Positions 33,840 to 41,590 of a stretch of 64,000 nt of DNA are shown one piece after another; the first letter of the stretch is position 1; every line of letters starts with the position of its first letter. The notes under the pieces are model-generated. The model worked only from the letters and a program-made list of their open reading frames with translations, was not told the origin of the DNA and made no database searches. The position numbers and the translations under genes were made by a program. Origin of the DNA: Ardenticatenaceae bacterium (lineage in GTDB: Bacteria; Chloroflexota; Anaerolineae; Promineifilales; Promineifilaceae); the NCBI GenBank assembly GCA_020634565.1, contig JACKBN010000011.1, positions 148,585 through 212,584 on the forward strand, written 5' to 3'.

Positions 33840-34201
33840 CAAACAATTTAGTAGCTAAAAGCGATGAAAGGGACAGGTTAACAGGCCCCTTGGCTGCCCA
33901 GAGAGCGACCCATCTGCTGCAAGGATCGCCAGCAAACCCCGTTAACGACACCCTTGAGCTAGACGGTGAACGGTTATCCGTAAACGGTAATCAGTCAAAC
34001 TAAAAACTGATTACGGATTACCGATAACTGAGTAACCGATTTCGGGTGCGCCCGTTACAGCGCCCAGGCTTAGGTGATGTGAAATGCACACCAGGCCGCA
34101 AGAGGCCCGCGTCAGGCTTATCTGGCAACGGCAAATTGGTGGTGGCACCACGAGCGCAAAAATTGACGCCCGTCCTCCAAAAGTGAGGGCGGGCGTTTTT
34201 T
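33840..34201 (+). promoter_or_regulatory. T-box riboswitch controlling aspS, interrupted by a dispersed repeat
   Basis: Features of a T-box: an AGAGAG stretch in stem I (about 33899-33905), a specifier region AACGACA (33944-33950), the T-box bulge sequence GGTGGCACCACG (34141-34152) and a terminator (ACGCCCGTCCTC 34166-34177 with GAGGGCGGGCGT 34185-34196, then T5). T-boxes sense uncharged tRNA by codon-anticodon pairing in the specifier loop. Both AAC (Asn) and GAC (Asp) can be read there; GAC followed by A fits the common pattern. Between stem I and the antiterminator lies a mobile repeat (33964-34040). Confidence 0.85.
33964..34040. repeat. GGTAATCGG-type hairpin repeat inside the T-box leader
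   Basis: CGGTTATCCGTAAACGGTAA is mirrored by ACTGATTACGGATTACCG. It is the same family as in purL and the YfhO fusion. It occupies the linker between stem I and the antiterminator and would fold as its own hairpin, leaving the switch arms intact. Confidence 0.8.
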
Positions 34202-34237
34202 ATGCGTTGGGCAGCGTTTTTTGCTGCTCATATGCAG

Positions 34238-34270
34238 ACTCGTCCTCCAAACAAGGGGGACGAGTTTTTT
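34238..34270 (+). terminator. Second terminator-like hairpin in the aspS leader
   Basis: ACTCGTCCTCC (34238-34248) pairs with GGGGGACGAGT (34255-34265), followed by T6. It repeats the CGTCCTCCAAA core of the T-box terminator about 70 bases upstream. A second stop signal after the regulated one is unusual. Confidence 0.75.
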
Positions 34271-34283
34271 GTTTTATTGGGCC

Positions 34284-34312
34284 GTAGAGACGTTGCATTG
34301 CAACGTCTCTAC
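34284..34312. repeat. REP palindrome (GTAGAGACGTTGC family) before aspS
   Basis: GTAGAGACGTTGCA and TGCAACGTCTCTAC are exact reverse complements with one central base. It has GTAG...CTAC feet like the other REPs. It ends 7 bases before the GGAGG of aspS. Confidence 0.9.
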
Positions 34313-34330
34313 CAACAAACGGAGGTTCTT

Positions 34331-35632
34331 ATGAACACAATTCGAACAGTTGAAGCAAGCAGCCACATCGGGCAGCAAGTGCGCCTGACGGGGTGGCTGC
34401 ACAATGTACGCCGCCTGGGTGGCGTCAGTTTTGTGGTGCTGCGTGATGGCTGGGGCACCATTCAGGCCGTCACCGAAAGCGAGGCGGACTTGGCACCCAT
34501 CGCCGAGCTGAGCCTGGAAAGCGTCATCGCCCTGACCGGTACGGTAGTAGCCACGCCGCAAGCGCCGGGCGGCATTGAGCTGTACCAGCCACAAATTCAG
34601 GTCATCACGTCGGTGACGGAGCCAGCGCCGGTGCCGTTGCAGCAAAAGCGGCTAAAAGCCGGGCTGCCTACGCTGCTGGACCACGCCGTCGTGGCCAACC
34701 GGCACCCCGAGCGGCGGGCGGTGTTTCGCCTGGCTTCTGGAGCGATGGCTGGCTTCCGCAAGACGCTACGCGCGAATCATTTCACCGAAATTCAGTCACC
34801 CAAGCTGGTGGCTTCGGCTACGGAGAGCGGGGCGAACGTGTTTAAGCTGGAATATTTTGGCGGCGATGCGTTTCTGGCGCAAAGTCCACAGTTCTACAAG
34901 CAAATCATGGTGGGCGTGTTTGCCCGCGTCTTTGAAGTCGGCCCCGTTTTCCGGGCTGAGCCGCACGACACGACGCGCCACGTGAACGAGTACGTGAGTC
35001 TGGATGTGGAGTTTGGCTTCATCGAAAATCATTTTACGGTGATGGCGATGGTGCGCACGGTGCTGGCGGGCATATTCCAAACGTTGGCAGCGGAGTACGC
35101 GGCAGAATTGGAACTGCTGAAGGCTAATCTGCCGGAAGTGCCCGCCGAAATCCCGCACATTCATTTTGCCGAAGCGCAGGAACTGATCTGGCAGCGGCAT
35201 GGCGTGGATGTGCGAGGCGAGCCGGACCTGTCGCCGCAGGATGAGCGATGGCTGGGCGAGTGGGCGCAGCAGGAGCACGGCAGCGACTTTCTGTTTGTGG
35301 TAGGCTACCCGATGGGGAAACGGCCGTTCTACACCCATCCCGACCCGCAAAATCCCGAATACTCTAACTCGTTCGACCTGCTGTTTCGCGGTACAGAACT
35401 GATTACAGGCGGGCAACGTCTGCACGTGTACGCAGACTATTTGGCCGCTTTGGAAAAGGCAAACTTGCCCACAGAACCATTTGAGACGTACTTGGAAGCG
35501 TTCCGCTACGGGATGCCACCGCACGGTGGCTTTGCCATCGGACTGGAGCGGGTGCTGATGCAGCTGTTGGGCCTGCCCAACCTTCGCCTGGCCACGCTCT
35601 TCCCTCGCGACCAAAAGCGTCTCACCCCGTGA
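34331..35632 (+). CDS. aspS: Aspartate-tRNA ligase, archaeal/nondiscriminating type (AspRS2)
   Basis: This is a class IIb synthetase of 433 aa. The OB-fold anticodon domain comes first (VRLTGWLHNVRRLGGVSF), then class II motif 2 (VFEVGPVFRAEPHDTTRHVN) and motif 3 (MPPHGGFAIGLERVLMQLLG), ending LFPRDQKRLTP. The sequence follows the short archaeal-type AspRS rather than the long bacterial AspRS with its GAD insert. Such enzymes often charge both tRNA-Asp and tRNA-Asn; AsnRS arose from the same stock, so AsnRS is the alternative. The ATG has GGAGG upstream. The T-box specifier (AAC or GAC) has the same ambiguity. No gatCAB gene lies in the window. Confidence 0.85.
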   Translation: MNTIRTVEASSHIGQQVRLTGWLHNVRRLGGVSFVVLRDGWGTIQAVTESEADLAPIAELSLESVIALTGTVVATPQAPGGIELYQPQIQVITSVTEPAPVPLQQKRLKAGLPTLLDHAVVANRHPERRAVFRLASGAMAGFRKTLRANHFTEIQSPKLVASATESGANVFKLEYFGGDAFLAQSPQFYKQIMVGVFARVFEVGPVFRAEPHDTTRHVNEYVSLDVEFGFIENHFTVMAMVRTVLAGIFQTLAAEYAAELELLKANLPEVPAEIPHIHFAEAQELIWQRHGVDVRGEPDLSPQDERWLGEWAQQEHGSDFLFVVGYPMGKRPFYTHPDPQNPEYSNSFDLLFRGTELITGGQRLHVYADYLAALEKANLPTEPFETYLEAFRYGMPPHGGFAIGLERVLMQLLGLPNLRLATLFPRDQKRLTP

Positions 35633-35658
35633 TGAACGATTTACAGCCACGAGATATT

Positions 35659-35695
35659 ATGCTATCATTGACTGCATTGCAGTCAATGATAGCAT
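35659..35695. promoter_or_regulatory. Perfect 18+18 palindromic operator of the FitAB-type module
   Basis: ATGCTATCATTGACTGCA is followed after one base by its exact reverse complement. It lies 14 bases before the antitoxin ATG. RHH antitoxin-PIN toxin complexes bind such inverted repeats to repress their own promoter, so this is the likely autoregulatory site. Confidence 0.8.
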
Positions 35696-35709
35696 TCTTG
35701 AGGTGAGGT

Positions 35710-35958
35710 ATGGCAACGCTAACCATTCGGAATTTAGATAACCAAACAAAGCAAAAATTGCGCCAAATTGCGGCGGCACGGGGGCATTCAATGGAAGAAG
35801 AAGTGCGCCGCATCCTGGATCGTGCGGTGCAGCAGGCTGAGGAAAAAGGATTAGGCTCACGTATCGTTAAACAATTTGCGGCTATTGGCGGTGTGGAATT
35901 GGAATTGCCAGCCCGTTCTGCGGTTCGTCCAGCCCCGAATTTTGAAGAGCTACCATGA
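35710..35958 (+). CDS. FitA-like ribbon-helix-helix antitoxin
   Basis: This 82-aa protein starts MATLTIRNLDNQTKQKLRQI, the beta-strand and first helix of an RHH DNA-binding fold, then GHSMEEEVRRILDRAV (second helix). The C-terminal tail should wrap the toxin. AGGTGAGG lies before the ATG. The gene ends in a 4-base overlap with the PIN toxin gene, and a perfect palindrome precedes it. Together they form a type II toxin-antitoxin module. Confidence 0.88.
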   Translation: MATLTIRNLDNQTKQKLRQIAAARGHSMEEEVRRILDRAVQQAEEKGLGSRIVKQFAAIGGVELELPARSAVRPAPNFEELP

Positions 35959-36377
35959 TTTTGCTAGATACAAATGTTTTGTCTGAGTTGATGAAACCAG
36001 CGCCTGAGGCAAGTGTAGTGCGCTGGGTGGACGATCAACTGGTAGATACTCTTTACATTAGCGCGATTACGCGGGCCGAGGTTGAGTTAGGCATTGCCTT
36101 ATTGCCAGAAGGTCGGCGTAAGCAGCAAATTGCGGGTGCTGCCCAGCAGATGTTTGCTCAGTTTTCGGGAAGATGCTTGGTTTTTGGTGAAACGGCCGCA
36201 GTTCAATATGGTCAATTGGTGGCAGAGAGGACGAGAAACGGTCGTCCCATCACCGTCGAAGATGCCCAAATTGCCGCCATTGCCCTGGCAGGAGGCTTAC
36301 GCTTGGCCACCCGCAATGAAAAAGACTTTGTGGATATTCCGGGTTTAGTGGTGATCAATCCTTGGATGCTGGGTTAA
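35955..36377 (+). CDS. PIN-domain ribonuclease toxin (VapC/FitB type)
   Basis: The 140-aa PIN domain has MILLDTNVLSELMKP (first acidic residue), ISAITRAEVELGIALLP (Glu), TVEDAQIAAIALAGGLRLAT (Asp) and RNEKDFVDIPGLVVINPW. All four acidic active-site positions seem present, so an active Mg-dependent RNase is expected, targeting tRNA or other RNA. It starts within the antitoxin stop (ATGA overlap). It contains an octamer variant (ACGGCCGC) but no exact ACGGCCGT. Confidence 0.92.
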   Translation: MILLDTNVLSELMKPAPEASVVRWVDDQLVDTLYISAITRAEVELGIALLPEGRRKQQIAGAAQQMFAQFSGRCLVFGETAAVQYGQLVAERTRNGRPITVEDAQIAAIALAGGLRLATRNEKDFVDIPGLVVINPWMLG

Positions 36378-36398
36378 TGGCTCCCCAAATCCAATCAA

Positions 36399-37145
36399 TT
36401 AACGTGGCACAAAGGCATCACCTATCCCGTTCACAAGTAGCGTTAAGGAATATTGAACTGATCCTGAATGATTGATTTTACACTGGACCTGAAACAGGCG
36501 TCCTAAAATTTCTGTCCAAACAAAAAACGTAAGAGAATATCCTTCCTCTGCTGGATTGCAACGGGGTGGAAAAATGCGAGCATCAAGCTCTTCGATGAGC
36601 TTGGCATCTTCCAGCAGTTTCTGTTGAAATTTCTCTGAAATCGACCATAATTTTTCGTGTCGTTCTTTTGAGGGGACTATTTGTGAGGCTTTTGAAATCA
36701 GCTTGGGTCTGCCAAGGTAATTCAACTTTAACTCTGTAAATAAGGTGGCAAATTCTGTAGGTTGGCTGGGTAGTAGCTTTAGAAATTCTTCAAGTAGTAA
36801 AAATTTCTCGAAATCTTGATTGTTCAGATGGTTATCCAGCCAGAGAACTTCATCGTTGGTAGCATAGTGCGCCAAGATTGTCTCAACTGACCGATAATCC
36901 AATTGAAAAACTTTGCAGTATTTTGTCTCAAATCCACGCTTCTTGCGATAGTGAAAGTTTTCTGGTTTGTGAAACAGTTCGATACGATGATCTTCCATCC
37001 CACCCCTCATTTCATATGCTTGAGCAGGTAGAGGGCTTTGAGCGTAGTTGATGAAAAAGCTAGCAAATTTCACTGCCAGCGGGTCTTCTGGATATGGTGG
37101 CGTAGGGGGCTTTCTGCGAAATAAGTCTCGGATTTTGCGTAACAT
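36399..37145 (-). CDS. Hypothetical protein, 248 aa
   Basis: I do not recognise this protein. It is soluble, with a basic N-terminus (MLRKIRDLFRRK), a charged helical middle (DFEKFLLLEEFLKLLPSQ; HEKLWSISEKFQQKLLEDAK) and a beta-rich C-terminal third (YSLTFFVWTEILGRLFQVQ). Its base composition is noticeably more AT-rich than its neighbours, and it has no ACGGCCGT or close variant in 747 bases. Both points suggest recent arrival, next to a toxin-antitoxin module. No partner gene is adjacent in the same orientation. Confidence 0.65.
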   Translation of the reverse strand: MLRKIRDLFRRKPPTPPYPEDPLAVKFASFFINYAQSPLPAQAYEMRGGMEDHRIELFHKPENFHYRKKRGFETKYCKVFQLDYRSVETILAHYATNDEVLWLDNHLNNQDFEKFLLLEEFLKLLPSQPTEFATLFTELKLNYLGRPKLISKASQIVPSKERHEKLWSISEKFQQKLLEDAKLIEELDARIFPPRCNPAEEGYSLTFFVWTEILGRLFQVQCKINHSGSVQYSLTLLVNGIGDAFVPR

Positions 37146-37212
37146 TTATTCATCCTCACAAAAAATTCTTGCGACGTGGCTTGCAGATTTCAAATGCTCC
37201 CCAATTAATCAA

Positions 37213-39180
37213 TTACTCCACCGGTAACAAAACAAACTCTGCGCTATCCTCTGTGCGCAGGTTTTGGCAGGGGCCGGGGCAGGTGGTGGGGTCGAACCAG
37301 CCGAGGCGCAGTTGGGTGGCTTCACCAAGCGCGGGTGGCGTGAGGTGCTGCAAAATGAGGTCGCCGGGCTGCCAATGGGGGAACCAGATGCCTTGGGGAT
37401 CGGGAGCGTCGAAGCGGTAGGTGTCGGCCAGTTGGCTGCCGTCGGCGGCGAGGCTGTGGATGAATTGTTGACGTGGGGCGGTGGGAACGGCCGTAACCAA
37501 CCACCCCAGCACTAAATCCCCACTTTCTAACCATTCATACCCCAACAAAGTCAATTCTTCACCAAACTGAATGTTCATCGGGTTTGTCAATTCGATGGAT
37601 GGCTGCTGCGGTAACTCGTACAGGGTGAAGGGGTGAAGGGGTGAAGGGGTGAAGCCCCAATTTTGGAGTTGGGTTTCCCAGAAGGGATCGAGGGGGAGGT
37701 CAGACGGCCGTATCACCACCACTGGCTCCGCATCGGGCAAAATGAGGGTGCCTTCTTGCGGATCGAAGTGGCTGAGGGGGAGGTCATCGTTTTGGCGCAG
37801 CAGGGTCATCGTGGGGCTATCCATCGTGCTAGGGGACCAACCGGCAATGGACGCGGCGGTGAGGTCGGAACGGCCGTCCAGATACCGCGCCATCTCCGTA
37901 AACGCCGCCTGCCACACAAACGGCACATCGCCGCCATTAGGCCACGTCTGGAACTGTAAAACAGATGTTCGGGCAGCATAAAACAAAAGCAGCGTCAAGA
38001 CCAATATTTTGGAACTTCTTGTGGATAAGTTGCGGATAACTGTGGATAACTGCCCCAAACTGTGCATAACCAGGGCAGGAAACAGCGTTAGTACAGGTAA
38101 AATCAAGATGCTGCGAATGTGGCTTGGGGCGTTGATAGTGACGAGGCTGGGCGTGACCGAAACGGCCAACCAAAGCAGCAAAAAGGCATAGCGCGGCTGT
38201 CGCCAGCGCCATAAGCAAAGCAGCAATCCCGCGTAAAACAAGATGGCCACCACCGGCTCAAACACCGGGGCCGACGGTACGCCTTCGCGCCACAGCGGGT
38301 CGCCGACAAAACCAAACATGCCCAGCAGCTTGAGGCCGTTGCTCAGCACCGGCTGCCAATCGCCAGCACGCAGCGCTTGCAGCGGCGCATCCACCTCACT
38401 GATGCGGAACTCGGCGTCGGGCGTGGTTTGCAAAAAAATGACCAGCGGCGCAGCGACGGCGGCAAACATCACCAAAAATAGCACAATGCCGCGCCACTTC
38501 TGCTTAAAATCGTGCCAATGAAAAATTGCCAAATACGCCAGCCACAGCGCATAAAAAATCGGCACAGCGCGGGCGGCCATGTAGGTGTGCAGGCTGAGGC
38601 CAGCAAAAAGGCCTGACAAGGTGAAGGGGTGAAGGGGTGACCGGGTGACTGGCTTTTTCACCCCTTCACCCTTTCTCCTGTTCACCCCTTCAAATTCCCA
38701 TGCTTTCCACCAAAAATACGCCGACAGTCCCGCTACCAACGGCAACGAAATCGCGCGCAGGGCGAGACGGCCGTAAAACACCGGCCAAAACAGCGTCGCC
38801 AACAAGCCCGCCGCGATGAGCGCCACATTTTTGCCAAACAGTTTGCGTGCCAGGGCAAAGGTGACGGCCACGCTAAGCAAGCCGCAAAAGGCCGCAGGCA
38901 GGCGCAGCGCCAGCACATTGTCGCCAAGTAGAGCGATGAAGCCGGTTTGCAGGTAGTGGAAACCGGCCTCGTGTCCGTAAGCGCGGGTGAAATAGATGGC
39001 GTGTTCGCCCGCCAAAATAGAGCGGTCGATGAGCCAGTTGGCGACCTCGTCGTGGGTGATGCCGGGCGGGGAAAGGTTGTTCAGCCCAAATAGGCGCAGC
39101 GCCGCCCCAGCTAGCAGCATTGCGGTCATCATCCAGACGGATTGGCGAATTGGGGCGGGCTTTGGGTGGTTGCTGTTCAA
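37213..39180 (-). CDS. GT-C membrane glycosyltransferase (family 39-like) with two in-frame repeats
   Basis: This 655-aa protein has an N-terminal helix, then PPGITHDEVANWLIDRSILA, whose Asp-Glu is the GT-C catalytic pair. About ten to twelve helices run to residue 400, and a soluble C-terminal domain follows. It is a paralogue of the gene at 1795. Two GGGTGAA-type repeats are translated: NRRKGEGVKKPVTRSPLHPF (38613-38693) in a cytoplasmic loop, and FTPSPLHPFTLYE (37620-37652) in the C-terminal part. The TTG at 39180 lacks a clear ribosome site, so an ATG at 39132 is possible. Substrate unknown. Confidence 0.78.
   Translation of the reverse strand: MNSNHPKPAPIRQSVWMMTAMLLAGAALRLFGLNNLSPPGITHDEVANWLIDRSILAGEHAIYFTRAYGHEAGFHYLQTGFIALLGDNVLALRLPAAFCGLLSVAVTFALARKLFGKNVALIAAGLLATLFWPVFYGRLALRAISLPLVAGLSAYFWWKAWEFEGVNRRKGEGVKKPVTRSPLHPFTLSGLFAGLSLHTYMAARAVPIFYALWLAYLAIFHWHDFKQKWRGIVLFLVMFAAVAAPLVIFLQTTPDAEFRISEVDAPLQALRAGDWQPVLSNGLKLLGMFGFVGDPLWREGVPSAPVFEPVVAILFYAGLLLCLWRWRQPRYAFLLLWLAVSVTPSLVTINAPSHIRSILILPVLTLFPALVMHSLGQLSTVIRNLSTRSSKILVLTLLLFYAARTSVLQFQTWPNGGDVPFVWQAAFTEMARYLDGRSDLTAASIAGWSPSTMDSPTMTLLRQNDDLPLSHFDPQEGTLILPDAEPVVVIRPSDLPLDPFWETQLQNWGFTPSPLHPFTLYELPQQPSIELTNPMNIQFGEELTLLGYEWLESGDLVLGWLVTAVPTAPRQQFIHSLAADGSQLADTYRFDAPDPQGIWFPHWQPGDLILQHLTPPALGEATQLRLGWFDPTTCPGPCQNLRTEDSAEFVLLPVE
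37620..37652. repeat. Tandem GGGGTGAA units inside a GT-C gene
   Basis: Four copies of the 8-mer AGGGGTGA run in tandem. Because 8 is not a multiple of 3, the units are read in shifting frames (FTPSPLHPFTL on the coding strand). It has no partner arm here. Confidence 0.75.
38613..38693. repeat. GGGTGAA/TTCACCC inverted repeat inside a GT-C gene
   Basis: AAGGTGAAGGGGTGAAGGGG faces TTTTCACCCCTTCACCC, ending TTCACCCCTTCAAATTC. It is coding throughout. The intergenic relative at 23659-23742 shares both arms and the right-hand boundary. Confidence 0.85.
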
Positions 39181-39207
39181 AAGATTAAAACGGGGGATTT
39201 GATTTGG

Positions 39208-39699
39208 CTACCATTGTTCGCTAACGGTTTGGGCCAATGCTCCTCTTACGATGGCATCATGAATTCGATACCCGTGCTGTTGCATTTGCCGGATCAAATC
39301 AGCAGCGGATGGAACCAGACCCTGTTGTTTTGCCAGGACTACAATGGCGAGCGTACCTTTTACTGGGATGCTAAAGCTGCGGGCACTGTTTCGGGCAGCA
39401 TTGTCATCTAAAACGGCCGTCCAGCCAGGATTGGCAAGCGCGTAGGCCAGAACGGCCGTTTCACCAGCCCCTAAATCCCAGGCCAATAATTCTGCGGGTA
39501 AATTGAGATTCGCTATGATGGGAACTTTCGGCTCTACTAACCAGTTTCTTGCAGGATCGTTGGGTGGCCCAGCATTGATTTCTCGTACAACGGCATCAGG
39601 TATGACAATCTCATCGGCCAGGGTTGTCAACAAACCAATTTGTCCAATTTTGGCCAAAACGATGAGCGGTGAAGCGTTAATGACCCACCGTTTAGCCAT
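39208..39699 (-). CDS. DUF3368 PIN-like toxin
   Basis: This protein of about 163 aa starts MAKRWVINASPLIVLAKIGQ, the DUF3368 signature, in which Asn-Ala-Ser-Pro replaces the usual DTN of PIN domains. It continues with IPDAVVREI, DLGAGETAVLAYAL (acidic site) and TAVLDDNAARNSARSF (Asp pair). GAGG lies 6 bases before ATG 39699. It overlaps the UPF0175 gene by 8 bases and forms a toxin-antitoxin pair with it. Two octamers flank the AVLAYAL region. Confidence 0.85.
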   Translation of the reverse strand: MAKRWVINASPLIVLAKIGQIGLLTTLADEIVIPDAVVREINAGPPNDPARNWLVEPKVPIIANLNLPAELLAWDLGAGETAVLAYALANPGWTAVLDDNAARNSARSFSIPVKGTLAIVVLAKQQGLVPSAADLIRQMQQHGYRIHDAIVRGALAQTVSEQW

Positions 39700-39952
39700 C
39701 GGCAACCTCACTGATCAGATCATCAGCAGAATGGTATTGAAATGGTGTCACGTTGTAGCGAGAAAGCGCGGCAAGGAATTCAGCGCGTGAAATGCCGGCG
39801 ATTTCGGCCGCCTTCGCTTGGGAGATGCGCTCGAGTTCGTACCACTTTACGGCGGCAGCCAGCCGCATCTCTCGGACAAAAGCAGCAGGCTCCTGACGCA
39901 AGGCAGAAAATGCATCTTGGGGCAATTCTATGGAGATCTGTACGGTATCCAT
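39692..39952 (-). CDS. UPF0175-family antitoxin
   Basis: The 86-aa protein has the UPF0175 layout: VQISIELPQDAFSAL, then REMRLAAAVKWYELERISQA and KAAEIAGISRAEFLAALSRY (helix-turn-helix-like). It ends DLISEVADG, overlapping the DUF3368 gene. Members are small DNA-binding antitoxins paired with DUF3368. ACGCTCC upstream (GGAGCG on the coding strand) may be the ribosome site. Confidence 0.85.
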   Translation of the reverse strand: MDTVQISIELPQDAFSALRQEPAAFVREMRLAAAVKWYELERISQAKAAEIAGISRAEFLAALSRYNVTPFQYHSADDLISEVADG

Positions 39953-40016
39953 TGCAACGCTCCTTTACAGATTGTGAAAAGTTCTTTGACCGTTGCTGCA
40001 TTATAACAAGATTAGC

Positions 40017-40700
40017 CTACTCGGGATAGCGGCTAGCTTCCTTGGCAAACTGGATGATGAATTGGCGCAGGGTGTCGCGCAACGGCCGTCCCCATTCTTT
40101 TGCCGTCTTTGTACTCAAGTTCTCATAGCAGCTAAGCTGGAAATTGAGCTGATCCAGTATGGTTGGCCCCATGCCCCGGCCAGCCTGAAAGCGCTGGGTG
40201 AACTCAGCCGCCGTCAGCCCCCACGTTTCACCGCGCGGATGCTCAGGGAAGTAGACGGGCTTGTGCGCTTTGGAAGTGAAGGCACGCATAATGCCAATGG
40301 TGCCTAGCAATTCAAATGTGTCCGCGTCGCGCAAAATGTGGATGAGAGTGGTGTCGCCATCTAAACGGCCGTGATGCGCAATCGCCTCGCAAATTTCAGC
40401 AATCTCATTGGGGGCAAACAGCTCATTTTCCTGCAAAAACTTGGCTGCCAACTCTGCGCCAACGCGGGGATGGTCGCCTCGTTTGTCTACCACAGGCAGG
40501 CCAACATCGTGCAGCAGGGCGGCAGCGGCAACGCGATCCAGGTGGGGGTAGCCTTCAGCTTGGGCTAAGCGCATGGCGTTTGCATAAACGCGGCACACGT
40601 GCGGCAAATCATGTGCAATGCGAAACGCCTCGACCACAAAGGGGCCAGTCAACATCTTCTCGGCATACGCTTCAATTTGCTGAATTCGGTTACTGGTCAT
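40017..40700 (-). CDS. HD-domain phosphohydrolase
   Basis: This 227-aa protein follows the HD pattern: an H in AHDLPHVCRVYANAM, ALLHDVGLPVVDKRGDHPRV (HD pair), EAIAHHGRLDGDT (His) and ILRDADTFELLGTIG (Asp). It is likely a metal-dependent nucleotide or phosphate-ester hydrolase; the substrate is unknown. Its first 11 bases overlap the end of the GNAT gene upstream, so the two are translationally linked. Confidence 0.88.
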   Translation of the reverse strand: MTSNRIQQIEAYAEKMLTGPFVVEAFRIAHDLPHVCRVYANAMRLAQAEGYPHLDRVAAAALLHDVGLPVVDKRGDHPRVGAELAAKFLQENELFAPNEIAEICEAIAHHGRLDGDTTLIHILRDADTFELLGTIGIMRAFTSKAHKPVYFPEHPRGETWGLTAAEFTQRFQAGRGMGPTILDQLNFQLSCYENLSTKTAKEWGRPLRDTLRQFIIQFAKEASRYPE

Positions 40701-41583
40701 GTTTGGCTACTTCTTTTGAGAACCACAGCTTTTCAGACACACAGGTGAAGCCCAGCGCTTCGGCCAGGCGTTGCATGGGCATGTTGGTGCTGCTGGTGCC
40801 GAGTTTGGCAACGGCCGTTCCACGCGCTTGTAGAAATTGTAATCCAGCCGTGACGATTGCCTTGCCCAAACCTTGTTGTTGGTAGTGTGGATGCGTGCCA
40901 ATCGGATCCGTATAGCCTACTTTTTCACCATCCTTGCCGGCCTCGATGCTGCAAATGCAAAAGGCGGCGAGTTCTCCACTAGCGGTGACGGCTACTAAAT
41001 CTAATTCTGGTTCGTAATCGGGCGCTTGCATGATTGCCAGGCGTTGGGCCACGGTCATGTTGTCTGTGCCAAAGGCGGCTTGATGCAGCGCAACCAGGTT
41101 TTCTATTTCTGACGCACCGTTCGCGGCCCGCAGCTGAAATCCGGGCGGGAATGGATAGGGCACGATTGGTACATCCAAGGAACGCGCATAACTTAGCGTG
41201 CGCTGGCTGGCCTGCACAAATCCGTTTCTTTCTAGCAGCGCAATTTGCCAACTGTTGTCGCGGCTGAACGCGGCATCTAACGTGTCGTGAGCGCCTGTTT
41301 CCGCATTGCGGTTTTGCACGCAGGTGATGCCCCAGGCGATAATTTCATCTTCCAACTGCTTGATGTGAAACTTTGGTGCGATTTCAAAGCGAAGATTGTT
41401 GTAATCATCCACAAAAGCAAAACCAGCTAGTTCCTCATTCACTTGCCAAAGCCTCGTATTAGCCCGCACGGTGGGCAGTAGCATCGTTTCCTCAAAATCA
41501 ACCACGGTTGGCTGCGTCAGTTGGGCAATGAGCGTGCGCATTTGCTGGAGGTTGTTTTCGTTTTGTAGCAGGTAGCTTTTCAT
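40690..41583 (-). CDS. Acetyltransferase with two GNAT domains
   Basis: This protein of about 297 aa has a first GNAT-like half (residues about 1-140, including LWQVNEELAGFAFVDDYNNL) lacking a clear acetyl-CoA loop. The complete second GNAT half has FCICSIEAGKDGEKVGYTDP, then THPHYQQQGLGKAIVTAGLQ (acetyl-CoA loop Q-Q-Q-G-L-G) and STNMPMQRLAEALGFTC. Tandem GNATs of this kind acetylate small molecules or aminoglycosides. ATG 41583 is chosen; the longer frame to 41934 is a shadow of the flippase fusion. It overlaps the HD gene. Confidence 0.85.
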   Translation of the reverse strand: MKSYLLQNENNLQQMRTLIAQLTQPTVVDFEETMLLPTVRANTRLWQVNEELAGFAFVDDYNNLRFEIAPKFHIKQLEDEIIAWGITCVQNRNAETGAHDTLDAAFSRDNSWQIALLERNGFVQASQRTLSYARSLDVPIVPYPFPPGFQLRAANGASEIENLVALHQAAFGTDNMTVAQRLAIMQAPDYEPELDLVAVTASGELAAFCICSIEAGKDGEKVGYTDPIGTHPHYQQQGLGKAIVTAGLQFLQARGTAVAKLGTSSTNMPMQRLAEALGFTCVSEKLWFSKEVAKHDQ

Positions 41584-41590
41584 AAGCCGT

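Noticed and set aside
37618..37655. CRISPR-like tandem units
   Set aside because: The units are adjacent 8-mers without spacers, coding within a GT-C gene, and belong to a dispersed repeat family.
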